A stretch of 64,000 nucleotides of DNA from Mycolicibacterium moriokaense (GTDB taxonomy: Bacteria; Actinomycetota; Actinomycetes; Mycobacteriales; Mycobacteriaceae), in NCBI RefSeq assembly GCF_010726085.1, contig NZ_AP022560.1, positions 4,712,001 to 4,776,000 on the forward strand, written 5' to 3'. The notes beneath the pieces are model-generated. The model had not been told where the DNA came from, did not search any database, and saw only the letters and a list, made by a program, of their open reading frames with translations. This document shows, piece after piece, positions 56,130-62,616 of the stretch. Numbering within the stretch: position 1 is the first letter of the stretch; each line of letters starts with the position of its first letter. The position numbers were made by a program, and so were the translations under genes.

Positions 56130-56453
56130 TCAGCTCACTCTCGTCAGGATGGTGTTGGCCGAATGCTTCACTCGCGGTTGCTTCCACAGTTCCACCGCAA
56201 GCGAGACGGTGATGAGCGAGTAGAGCAGGTTGCGCAGGTTCGCGACGTCGTCGGGCAACGGCTCGGAGTAGTCGAACTTGTCGATGTAGGCGACCGCTTC
56301 CTCGGCGAAGGGGAAGACCTCGTCGTAGAACGCCTGGATCTCTTCCATCGTGGAGTTCACCCGCTTGACGTAACGCTGGTGGCCGTCCTCGATGGCCCAT
56401 TCGTCGACCAGGTGCTCGAGTTTCGAGAACTCCGGCGGCAGAACACAACTCAT
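56130..56453 (-). CDS. Small uncharacterised protein between Rieske and TauD genes
   Basis: A 107-residue soluble-looking protein: LPPEFSKLEHLVDEWAIEDGHQRYVKRVNSTMEEIQAFYDEVFPFAEEAVAYIDKF, then a C-terminal helix LRNLLYSLITVSLAVELW. It is mostly helical. ATG 56453 overlaps the Rieske stop (56450), so it is translated with it. I do not recognise the family. Its place directly after a Rieske alpha subunit, where a beta subunit often lies, makes an accessory subunit possible, but it does not look like an NTF2-fold beta subunit. Confidence 0.78.
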   Translation of the reverse strand: MSCVLPPEFSKLEHLVDEWAIEDGHQRYVKRVNSTMEEIQAFYDEVFPFAEEAVAYIDKFDYSEPLPDDVANLRNLLYSLITVSLAVELWKQPRVKHSANTILTRVS

Positions 56454-57733
56454 GACCGGTCCTTCTCTTTCTCGCCTGCTTCCACATAATCCGCGACGAC
56501 CTTGTGCAGATGCCGCAGCAGGATCTCCTCGTCGTTCATGGTGAAGTGCGTGAGGACGCCGCTGTTGAGCATCGCCTGCAGGCCTTCGGACGGGCTGGCG
56601 TCCTCGAGGATGATGTCGTTCAGGAATGTCACGGTCAGTTCCTGACCAAGTCGTTCGCGATGCGTCGTCGGCGGTTGGTAGTACGCCTCGGTCTCGAAGA
56701 TGTGCGAATGCGGACCGGTGGGCCAGTGCGTGTGCACCGTGTACCCCGACGCGCCGAAGATGAGCACGAAGTTCGGAAAGAACTGATACGAGTCGAAGCC
56801 GTATTTCTCCGATCGTGTCGGGTTGATACCCCGCGGCATCGGCCCCCTGTCGATCTTCTTGTTCCACGGGCCCGCTGCGCTGGCCTCGAAGACGCATTCG
56901 ATCGGTTTGGAGTACGGGGTCTTCTGCGACGGCTCGCCGGCGAACGAGAACATCCGGTGCGGACCCTTGAGCTGGTAGGCCAGCGCGTCGGTGAACGGGT
57001 TGGGTTGGTCGAACGCCTCCCTGGCCTCCGCCGTGAGCGCCCCGAACGAGGAGGCGTGCAGATAGGGACCGTGGTAGCTCTCGGCGAAACTGTCGACGAA
57101 AATCTTCCAGTTGCACTCTAATTCGGCCTTGAACCGATAGACCTGGTGCGGCCCTTGGAACGGATAGCCCTCCAGATCGTGCGCGAGCTCGCCGAGGTAT
57201 GACCGCAGCGGCTCGGTGTTGTGCGGGTTGAGGTTGATGAAGATGAACCCCTCCCACACCTCGCACTGCACCGCGGGCACCCGGCAACTGTCGGCGTCGA
57301 AGTCGAGCAGCAGGTCCTTGCGGGTGGCCGAATGCAGCGTGCCGTCGAGCTTGTAGCGCCAGCCGTGGAACCGGCAGTACAGCAGCGGCGCGCGGCCCTC
57401 GACCTCCTGGAACGGATCGTCCTCCCACAGCATCTTGTTGCCGCGGTGCGGGCAGATGTTGTGCATGGCGCGGATCACGCCGTCCTTGCCGCGCACGACG
57501 ATGATCGAGGTGTTGAGGAACGGCAACTCGCGGGTGAAGTAGCTGCCCGACTTCGGCACCCGTTCGACCCGTCCGACATACAGCCAGGTCTTGCGGAAGA
57601 CGTGCTCGCGTTCCTTGTTGTAGAACTCCTCGGAGACGCAGTCCTCCAGAGACACCGGGCCGCGGCCGAGTTCGGGATAGGCGTCGGTCCAATGTCCGCT
57701 TTCGGGTTTCGTCACCAGGCTGTCGTGACTCAT
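56450..57733 (-). CDS. Rieske non-haem iron oxygenase alpha subunit
   Basis: A 427-residue aromatic-ring-hydroxylating-type oxygenase. The Rieske cluster ligands are Cys94, His96 (CPHRGNK) and Cys120, His123 (CRFHGWRY). The mononuclear iron motif is ESYHGPYLH, with His221 and His226. An N-terminal PELGRGPVSLEDCVSEEFYNKEREHVFRKTWLYVGR and a long C-terminal domain are normal. It lacks an adjacent ferredoxin or reductase gene, so electrons must come from elsewhere. ATG 57733 is divergent from the LysR gene, and it leads a six-gene minus-strand operon that continues to 52972. Confidence 0.93.
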   Translation of the reverse strand: MSHDSLVTKPESGHWTDAYPELGRGPVSLEDCVSEEFYNKEREHVFRKTWLYVGRVERVPKSGSYFTRELPFLNTSIIVVRGKDGVIRAMHNICPHRGNKMLWEDDPFQEVEGRAPLLYCRFHGWRYKLDGTLHSATRKDLLLDFDADSCRVPAVQCEVWEGFIFINLNPHNTEPLRSYLGELAHDLEGYPFQGPHQVYRFKAELECNWKIFVDSFAESYHGPYLHASSFGALTAEAREAFDQPNPFTDALAYQLKGPHRMFSFAGEPSQKTPYSKPIECVFEASAAGPWNKKIDRGPMPRGINPTRSEKYGFDSYQFFPNFVLIFGASGYTVHTHWPTGPHSHIFETEAYYQPPTTHRERLGQELTVTFLNDIILEDASPSEGLQAMLNSGVLTHFTMNDEEILLRHLHKVVADYVEAGEKEKDRS

Positions 57734-57821
57734 GAGGCTCCTCAGACTTCGACCCCGATTGCAGCTGGGCCGACGCTAACAGCTGCGGAAATGGCGAAAA
57801 CAGATGCAGAACCGCAACACC

Positions 57822-57841
57822 CTGTTGCATATTTGGAACAG
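57822..57841. promoter_or_regulatory. LysR-type operator between LysR and Rieske genes
   Basis: CTGTTGCATATTTGGAACAG is an imperfect palindrome (CTGTT ... AACAG) of the T-N11-A type used by LysR regulators. It lies directly before the ATG at 57845, which fits autorepression and control of the divergent Rieske operon from the 111-bp gap. Confidence 0.6.
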
Positions 57842-57844
57842 CCG

Positions 57845-58762
57845 ATGGAACAGAACCTGCCCTTCGACCTCGATGCCCTGCTGGTGTTCGGCAAGGTGGT
57901 CGAGAATCGCAGCCTGTCGAAGGCGGCCGCTCTCCTCGGCATGCCCAAGTCGACGGTGAGCCGCAAGCTGACCAAGCTCGAAGCGGATCTCGGCATCAAG
58001 CTGCTGCGCAAGAACACGCATCAGCTCACCGTCACCGACCTCGGCGAGCAGGTCTACAGCCACGCCGTGAACATCCTGGCCGAGGCCAACGGCGTCCGCG
58101 CCCTGGTCGAGGGCAGCAGGTCCGAGCCGCAGGGCGAGCTGAGGGTCGCGATACCGATCTTCCTGGGTATCGATTACGCGTCGCGGGTCGGCACGGCCTT
58201 CCTTCAGCACTATCCCCAGTCGCGGTTGGACATCCGGTTGGTGGACAACCTCGTCGACCCGGTCAAGGACGGGTTCGACGTGGTGTTCGGCACCGGGCCG
58301 CTTCAGGATTCGACGCTGATCGCGCGGAAGGTGTTCAGCCTGGGGCTCTTCCTGTGCGCCTCACCGGACTTCGTCGCCCGGCTGCCCGAACCGATCACGG
58401 ATCCCGCGCAGTTGGACACCGTCCCGTTCATCGACTTCGGCTTCGGCGGGCCCCGCAAGATGAGCGTGGCCAGACACAAACGCCGCTACGAGCTGTCGCC
58501 CCAGGTGCGGGCGCGCGCCAACAACTTTCAGGTGTCCAAGCAGTACATCCTGCAGGGGCTCGGGGTCGGCGTCATGCCCACACAGATCATCTGCACCACC
58601 GAACTGCGCGAGGGCAGCATCGTTCCCGTGCTGCCGGAGTGGAAGCTCGACGCGATGGATGTCCACATGATCTATCCGTTCGAGCTCTCGTTCTCCACAC
58701 TCATCACCGCGTTCTACGAGACCGCCTGCCAGATCATCGTCGAGAACTCCGCGCGAGCCTGA
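57845..58762 (+). CDS. LysR-family transcriptional regulator
   Basis: A regulator of about 305 residues. The winged helix-turn-helix is ENRSLSKAAALLGMPKSTVSRKLTKLEADLGIKLLRKNTHQLTVTDLGE, near residues 20-70. A type 2 periplasmic-binding effector domain begins GELRVAIPIFLGIDYASRVG. FDVVFGTGPLQDSTLIARKV follows. I chose ATG 57845 since the LysR-type palindrome stands directly upstream; the in-frame ATG at 57791 would put it inside the coding region. It is divergent from the Rieske operon and is its likely activator. Confidence 0.9.
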   Translation: MEQNLPFDLDALLVFGKVVENRSLSKAAALLGMPKSTVSRKLTKLEADLGIKLLRKNTHQLTVTDLGEQVYSHAVNILAEANGVRALVEGSRSEPQGELRVAIPIFLGIDYASRVGTAFLQHYPQSRLDIRLVDNLVDPVKDGFDVVFGTGPLQDSTLIARKVFSLGLFLCASPDFVARLPEPITDPAQLDTVPFIDFGFGGPRKMSVARHKRRYELSPQVRARANNFQVSKQYILQGLGVGVMPTQIICTTELREGSIVPVLPEWKLDAMDVHMIYPFELSFSTLITAFYETACQIIVENSARA

Positions 58763-58906
58763 GGTGAGATGAATGTTCAAGCAAGTCTGTTTCTTTCGTA
58801 AGCGTTCGTCGACTACTAGGAGGACTGCCGCTTCATCGGTTTCAACGAAATGCGGCGGAAGTGCTTGTAAACCTCTGCATTTCATTGATCGCGATGGGGC
58901 CACACG

Positions 58907-59407
58907 CTACGACTGAAGATCGGCTTCGGTGAACACGTCGATGCTCTCGCCGGGAGTCAGCATCACCACCGGAATGTGCCGCGTCGTCGCCTTCTGGTAG
59001 TTGAGGTACGGCGGAAACACCCGCGCCATGTAGTCCCAGATCCTGTGTCGCTCTTCACCTTCGGGCTCCCGCCACGACGCCCGGAAGGCCTGGGTGGCGA
59101 CCTGCACGTCGACGTGGTCGCCGGCGCGGATGTTGAGATACCACTCGGGGTGTTGGTCCGCGCCAGCCCTCGACGCGACGATCACGATCTCGCCGCCGAT
59201 ACTGCCGTAGATCAGCGGGACGATCTGCGTCCGACCTGACTTGCGGCCCTTGACCCTGATCAGACAGTGGGTCGTGAATCGGTGGCCCCCGACATCTCTG
59301 ATGTCCATGACGTGGCCAGCTGTGCCGCCTGATCGCAGATACATCTCGCGGTGATGGGTGGTCCAGTCGCGTTCCTGCCGGATGGCGGCTGCCGATTCGT
59401 CGCTCAT
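58907..59407 (-). CDS. Nitroreductase-family deazaflavin-dependent oxidoreductase (Ddn-like)
   Basis: A 166-residue split-beta-barrel protein. LIRVKGRKSGRTQIVPLIYGSIGGEIVIVASRAGADQHPEWYLNIRAGDHVDVQV carries the F420/substrate-binding core of Ddn-like proteins. The helix preceding it is MDIRDVGGHRFTTHC, and KATTRHIPVVMLTPGE is the C-terminal block. ATG 59407 is used. Ddn-type enzymes reduce quinones or activate nitroimidazoles with F420H2. A second member is divergent at 59443, so the pair may be a local duplication. The 144-bp gap at its 3' side contains only a weak hairpin-like GCCGCTTCAT ... ATGCGGC. Confidence 0.88.
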   Translation of the reverse strand: MSDESAAAIRQERDWTTHHREMYLRSGGTAGHVMDIRDVGGHRFTTHCLIRVKGRKSGRTQIVPLIYGSIGGEIVIVASRAGADQHPEWYLNIRAGDHVDVQVATQAFRASWREPEGEERHRIWDYMARVFPPYLNYQKATTRHIPVVMLTPGESIDVFTEADLQS

Positions 59408-59442
59408 TGCGCCTCTTCCCGATGGCCTTCTGGGTTCATACC

Positions 59443-59991
59443 ATGGCCCCAATGACCGATTTGCTCAATGGCATCCCGAGGGTCGACCCGACGGCCGAAC
59501 CGTCGTGGATGCTGCGGGCGGTCGGGGGAATCCTCTCCACCGGGCTCGGCTCGACCATCCATCGCCATGTCATGGCGCCGCTCGACGGGCCGTTGATGCG
59601 TCTGACGAATGGCCACTTTCACTTCGGCAAGGGCACCATCCCGCTGGTCGTGCTGCGGTCGACGGGAGCCAAGTCGGGGATCGCGCGCGACGTACCGCTC
59701 GGCTATTTCACCGACGGTGACGACGTCATCCTGATCGCCTCCAACTACGGCCAGGCGAGACACCCGAGCTGGTACTACAACCTGCGGAAAAACCCTCGGT
59801 GCGAACTGTTCCCAGACGGCCGTCTCGACGGCGGCGGTCACTTCGTGGCCCGGCTCGCCGAGGGCGCGGACCGTGATCGCCTGTTCGCCCTCGCCGAGGG
59901 CTACGCCTCCAATTTCGCGTCCTACGCGGTGAAAACCGACGGCGTCCGCACCATCAACGTGTTCCGGCTGTCACCCGACGCCGGGGTTTAG
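59443..59991 (+). CDS. Nitroreductase-family deazaflavin-dependent oxidoreductase (second copy)
   Basis: A 182-residue member of the same family. VVLRSTGAKSGIARDVPLGYFTDGDDVILIASNYGQARHPSWYYNLRKNPRCELF is the core; LRKNP is typical. It carries an N-terminal amphipathic stretch (MLRAVGGILSTGLGSTIHRH), which can anchor such proteins at the membrane surface. I use ATG 59443, with ATG 59452 as an alternative; no good ribosome-binding site is seen. It is divergent from the first copy, only 35 bp apart. Confidence 0.86.
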   Translation: MAPMTDLLNGIPRVDPTAEPSWMLRAVGGILSTGLGSTIHRHVMAPLDGPLMRLTNGHFHFGKGTIPLVVLRSTGAKSGIARDVPLGYFTDGDDVILIASNYGQARHPSWYYNLRKNPRCELFPDGRLDGGGHFVARLAEGADRDRLFALAEGYASNFASYAVKTDGVRTINVFRLSPDAGV

Positions 59992-60020
59992 TCGCAGACC
60001 GGCCGGGCGAACCTCGACGC

Positions 60021-60176
60021 ATGGAGCAGACCAACGACCCACCATCGACGCCTAGGGACGCCACCAAGGTGACTGATGAGCAGCGGGACATGCAGGACAA
60101 GCTCGACCACCAGAACGACGATCCCGACGCCCCTGGCGGGCATCAGACGAAGGACCAGGTCGCCGACGAAACCTAG
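60021..60176 (+). CDS. Small hydrophilic protein of 51 residues
   Basis: An open frame from ATG 60021 to TAG 60176. The product is extremely polar, with Asp, Glu, Gln and Lys in about half the positions (MEQTNDPPSTPRDATKV, then DEQRDMQDKLDHQNDDPD). It lacks Cys, Trp, Phe, Tyr and membrane segments and is probably disordered. Its stop is immediately next to the stop of the convergent esterase gene, so it occupies a tight gap. Codon use looks GC3-rich, as for real genes here. Such short acidic proteins are common next to stress genes in actinobacteria, but I do not recognise it; existence is moderately supported. Confidence 0.55.
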   Translation: MEQTNDPPSTPRDATKVTDEQRDMQDKLDHQNDDPDAPGGHQTKDQVADET

Positions 60177-61028
60177 TCACCTGCCGTGGGTGGCGAAGAA
60201 CTGGGCACTGGCGTTCGAGGCATCCAACCAGGTGTGCCCGCCGCCGTCGATCTGAACGAGCGAGACCTCGGTCCCGTCGGCGCAACCGGCGGCGGTGAAT
60301 CGGATGACGCTGGGCATCGGAGAATCCTCGACGGGCGCCGGGCAGCCTTCGATATCGCGCCACCGCTGCGCCATCTCCAGGGCTGACAGAATGTCGCTCG
60401 CCCCGCCGCGGCCCACCATCGCGCCACCGTTGAACGGCACGACGGGGTCCGCGGTCCCGTGGATCATCAACACGGACACCGGTTGCGACGGGTTGCACGG
60501 CAGCGAGGACCCCAGCGTCGCCGCCACCGAGGCGACGGCGGCGAAGACGTCGGCGCGATCGCACGCCAACCGGTTGGCCATGAAGCCGCCCGCCGATATT
60601 CCGGTGGCGAAGACGCGGCCCGGGTTGATGCCGAAGTCGTGCGTGAGCCGCTGGGCGACGGCGACCAGGAAGCCGACGTCGTCGATCCCCTGACGGTCGG
60701 GTATCGAGGCACCACGCCCATCGGCCCAGCTGAGGTCGATGCCCTCCGGATATGCCACGACGAACCCGTGCGCATCGGCGACGGCGTTGTAGTTCGTCGC
60801 CGCAGCCTGCGCGCCTCCGGTCATCCCGGAGCCGTGCAGGTTGAGCACAAGGCCGTTCGGCTGCTCGAGACCGGGCGGGACGTGAACGAGATAGGTGCGC
60901 TGCAACCCGCCGAACGTCAGGGCGTCGGGAAAGTCGCCGCCGGGGACGGCCGAGGCCGACGCACCGCTGTAGGCGACGAAGCCCAGGAGAAGGGCGATGA
61001 TCGCCGTCGTGCGCCCGAAAATCCGCAA
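60177..61028 (-). CDS. Secreted PHB-depolymerase/LpqC-like esterase
   Basis: A 283-residue alpha/beta hydrolase. A signal peptide (TTAIIALLLGFVAYSGASASA) is visible, with no lipobox cysteine, so it is probably exported. LVLNLHGSGMTGGAQAA is the oxyanion region. FATGISAGGFMANRLACDRADVFAAVA holds the GxSxG nucleophile. VSVLMIHGTADPVVPF and VQIDGGGHTWLDAS hold the Asp and His regions. The family (PHB depolymerase, LpqC) hydrolyses polyhydroxyalkanoates or feruloyl and acetyl esters. The start appears to be TTG 61028. No neighbour suggests its substrate. Confidence 0.88.
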   Translation of the reverse strand: MRIFGRTTAIIALLLGFVAYSGASASAVPGGDFPDALTFGGLQRTYLVHVPPGLEQPNGLVLNLHGSGMTGGAQAAATNYNAVADAHGFVVAYPEGIDLSWADGRGASIPDRQGIDDVGFLVAVAQRLTHDFGINPGRVFATGISAGGFMANRLACDRADVFAAVASVAATLGSSLPCNPSQPVSVLMIHGTADPVVPFNGGAMVGRGGASDILSALEMAQRWRDIEGCPAPVEDSPMPSVIRFTAAGCADGTEVSLVQIDGGGHTWLDASNASAQFFATHGR

Positions 61029-61121
61029 AGCTCAGCACCCCCGGTGGTGGGACAGTCGTACGGATCGCCATTGTGGCCGCGCAACCCGACCCGAGACCGC
61101 GTTACGGCGAAATGCGCTGGA

Positions 61122-61571
61122 TCAACCCACGGCGATGAGCTCCAGCTGGATGTTGTCGGGGTCGCGGAACACCACTGTGGCGAAGGGGAACGGCTGATCC
61201 AACGCCCTGATGCCGGAATGCTCGATACCGAGCTCGTCGAGCCGGGCCGTCCACGCCTCCAGATCGGCACGGCTGGCGACGTTGAACCCCAGGTGGTCCA
61301 GCCCCGTACGGGCTTCGTCGAAACGCTCCCCATCGTTGCCGGTGTTGGTGTGCAGGCCGAACACGAGGCCGGAGCGCGGTTCGACAAGCAATTCGCCGTA
61401 GCCGGTGTCCTCACATCCGTAGTGCGGGAATTTGATCGGCATCCGCTCACCGCCGAACACGCGTTGGTACCAGGCCAGGCTGGCCTCCAGGTCGGTGACG
61501 GTGATGGACACGTGGTGGAGTCCGGTGATAGCTACGGGTTCGCTGTGGTCTGGCTGCATACCGATGGTCAT
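61122..61571 (-). CDS. VOC-family (glyoxalase-like) protein
   Basis: A protein of about 149 residues made of two vicinal-oxygen-chelate modules. ITGLHHVSITVTDLEASLAWYQRVFGGERM gives the first His. TGLDHLGFNVASRADLEAWTARLDELG gives the second His, and PDNIQLELIAVG the glutamate. YGELLVEPRSGLVFGLHTN lies between. It has the metal ligands of glyoxalase and extradiol-like enzymes. ATG 61571 is a best guess among 61586, 61571 and 61559. It stands alone between the esterase and the sigma factor gene. Confidence 0.86.
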   Translation of the reverse strand: MTIGMQPDHSEPVAITGLHHVSITVTDLEASLAWYQRVFGGERMPIKFPHYGCEDTGYGELLVEPRSGLVFGLHTNTGNDGERFDEARTGLDHLGFNVASRADLEAWTARLDELGIEHSGIRALDQPFPFATVVFRDPDNIQLELIAVG

Positions 61572-61637
61572 ATCAGAAACGGCCACCCATCCCGCGCCAT
61601 TGGGCGGATCCCGCGTCCCGAGGGCCGGGCGCGAGGG

Positions 61638-61663
61638 GTTTCAGCACGTCGTCGGATGGGTAT
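61638..61663 (+). promoter_or_regulatory. SigF-type promoter before the sigma factor gene
   Basis: GTTT (61638-61641), a 16-bp spacer and GGGTAT (61658-61663) match the mycobacterial SigF consensus GTTT-N15-17-GGGTAT. It lies 69 bp before the ATG at 61732 of a SigB/SigF/SigG-type gene, so autoregulation is likely. Confidence 0.65.
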
Positions 61664-61731
61664 AGCCCGGATCACGAGAGGTTCAGAATCCGAGCCGCGT
61701 CATTTACTACGCAGTACCGGATAGGGGCTTC

Positions 61732-62532
61732 ATGTCTGAACCGACTTCTGAGTACGCCGACCTCACCGAGATGTTTCGTCATTTGGCGACTCTCGACGAA
61801 GGCTCGCCCGCGTACCGGCGTCAACGCGACGCCATCATCGAGCGTGGCCTTCCGCTCGCCAATCACATCGCACGACGCTTCCGCAACCGCGGCGAGCCGG
61901 TCGACGATCTCGTCCAGGCGGCCCGCGTTGGCTTGGTCAACGCCGTCAACCGCTTCGATCCCGAGAACGGCTCCGATTTTCTGGCGTTCGCCGTGCCGAC
62001 GATGATGGGCGAAGTGCGCCGCCATTTCCGTGACTACGGGTGGGCGGTCAAGGTGCCGCGCCGGCTGAAAGACCTCCAGGGCCAGATGGTCAGGGCCCGC
62101 GGCGAACTGTCGCAAGAACTCGGCCGCGCACCGACGCCCTCCGAGATCGCGAAACACCTTGGCATCGACCGGGAATCGGTGATCGAAGCGACGATCGCGA
62201 GCAGTAACTACACCACTTTGTCGACCGATGTGCAGGCCGGGCCGGACGCCGAATACCGGGCCATCGGCGACACGCTCGGCGACGTCGACACCAATCTCGA
62301 CAAGGTGGTCGACATCGAGACCGTACGTCCGCTCATCGCCGCTCTGCCCGAACGCGAGCAGACCGTGTTGACGCTGCGGTTCTTCGAGAACCTCACCCAG
62401 ACGCAGATCGCCGAGCGGATGGGCTACTCACAGATGCACGTGTCGCGGCTGATCGCGAAGGCTCTCAACACCCTGCGCGAGCAGGTCCGTGAACCGGAGC
62501 GGGCGGACACCCGCGAACTGCTGTCCGCTTGA
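61732..62532 (+). CDS. SigF-type (SigB/SigF/SigG) RNA polymerase sigma factor
   Basis: A 266-residue group 3 sigma-70 factor. Region 2 is LANHIARRFRNRGEPVDDLVQAARVGLVNAVNRFDPENGSDFLAFAVPTMMGEVRRHFRD, with the typical DxVxxAxxGLxxAxxxFD. Region 3 is AVKVPRRLKDLQGQMVRARGELSQELGRAPTPSEIAKHLG. Region 4 is LPEREQTVLTLRFFENLTQTQIAERMGYSQMHVSRLIAKAL. ATG 61732 follows AGGGG. No anti-sigma or anti-anti-sigma gene is next to it, unlike classic sigF loci, so it may be a paralogue. A SigF-type promoter stands upstream. Confidence 0.93.
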   Translation: MSEPTSEYADLTEMFRHLATLDEGSPAYRRQRDAIIERGLPLANHIARRFRNRGEPVDDLVQAARVGLVNAVNRFDPENGSDFLAFAVPTMMGEVRRHFRDYGWAVKVPRRLKDLQGQMVRARGELSQELGRAPTPSEIAKHLGIDRESVIEATIASSNYTTLSTDVQAGPDAEYRAIGDTLGDVDTNLDKVVDIETVRPLIAALPEREQTVLTLRFFENLTQTQIAERMGYSQMHVSRLIAKALNTLREQVREPERADTRELLSA

Positions 62533-62616
62533 TGCGCTAAACCGCCCTGACCAGGCGCGATTGAGGGCCCCGGCGGCCTTTAGAAAGCGCCAAGGTCCGC
62601 ACCGCACCCTTCTTGC

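Noticed and set aside
56454..57830. Long upstream extension (566-residue open frame) in the frame of the small protein at 56130
   Set aside because: Only the last 107 residues look like a protein. The rest is an Arg/Pro-rich shadow of the Rieske gene.
58763..58906. GCCGCTTCAT ... ATGCGGC hairpin as a strong terminator
   Set aside because: The stem is interrupted and lacks a T-run; possible but too weak to annotate as a terminator.
60052..61071. 339-residue minus-strand frame across the esterase
   Set aside because: Arg-rich shadow frame without motifs; the neighbouring frame has a signal peptide and a GxSxG triad.
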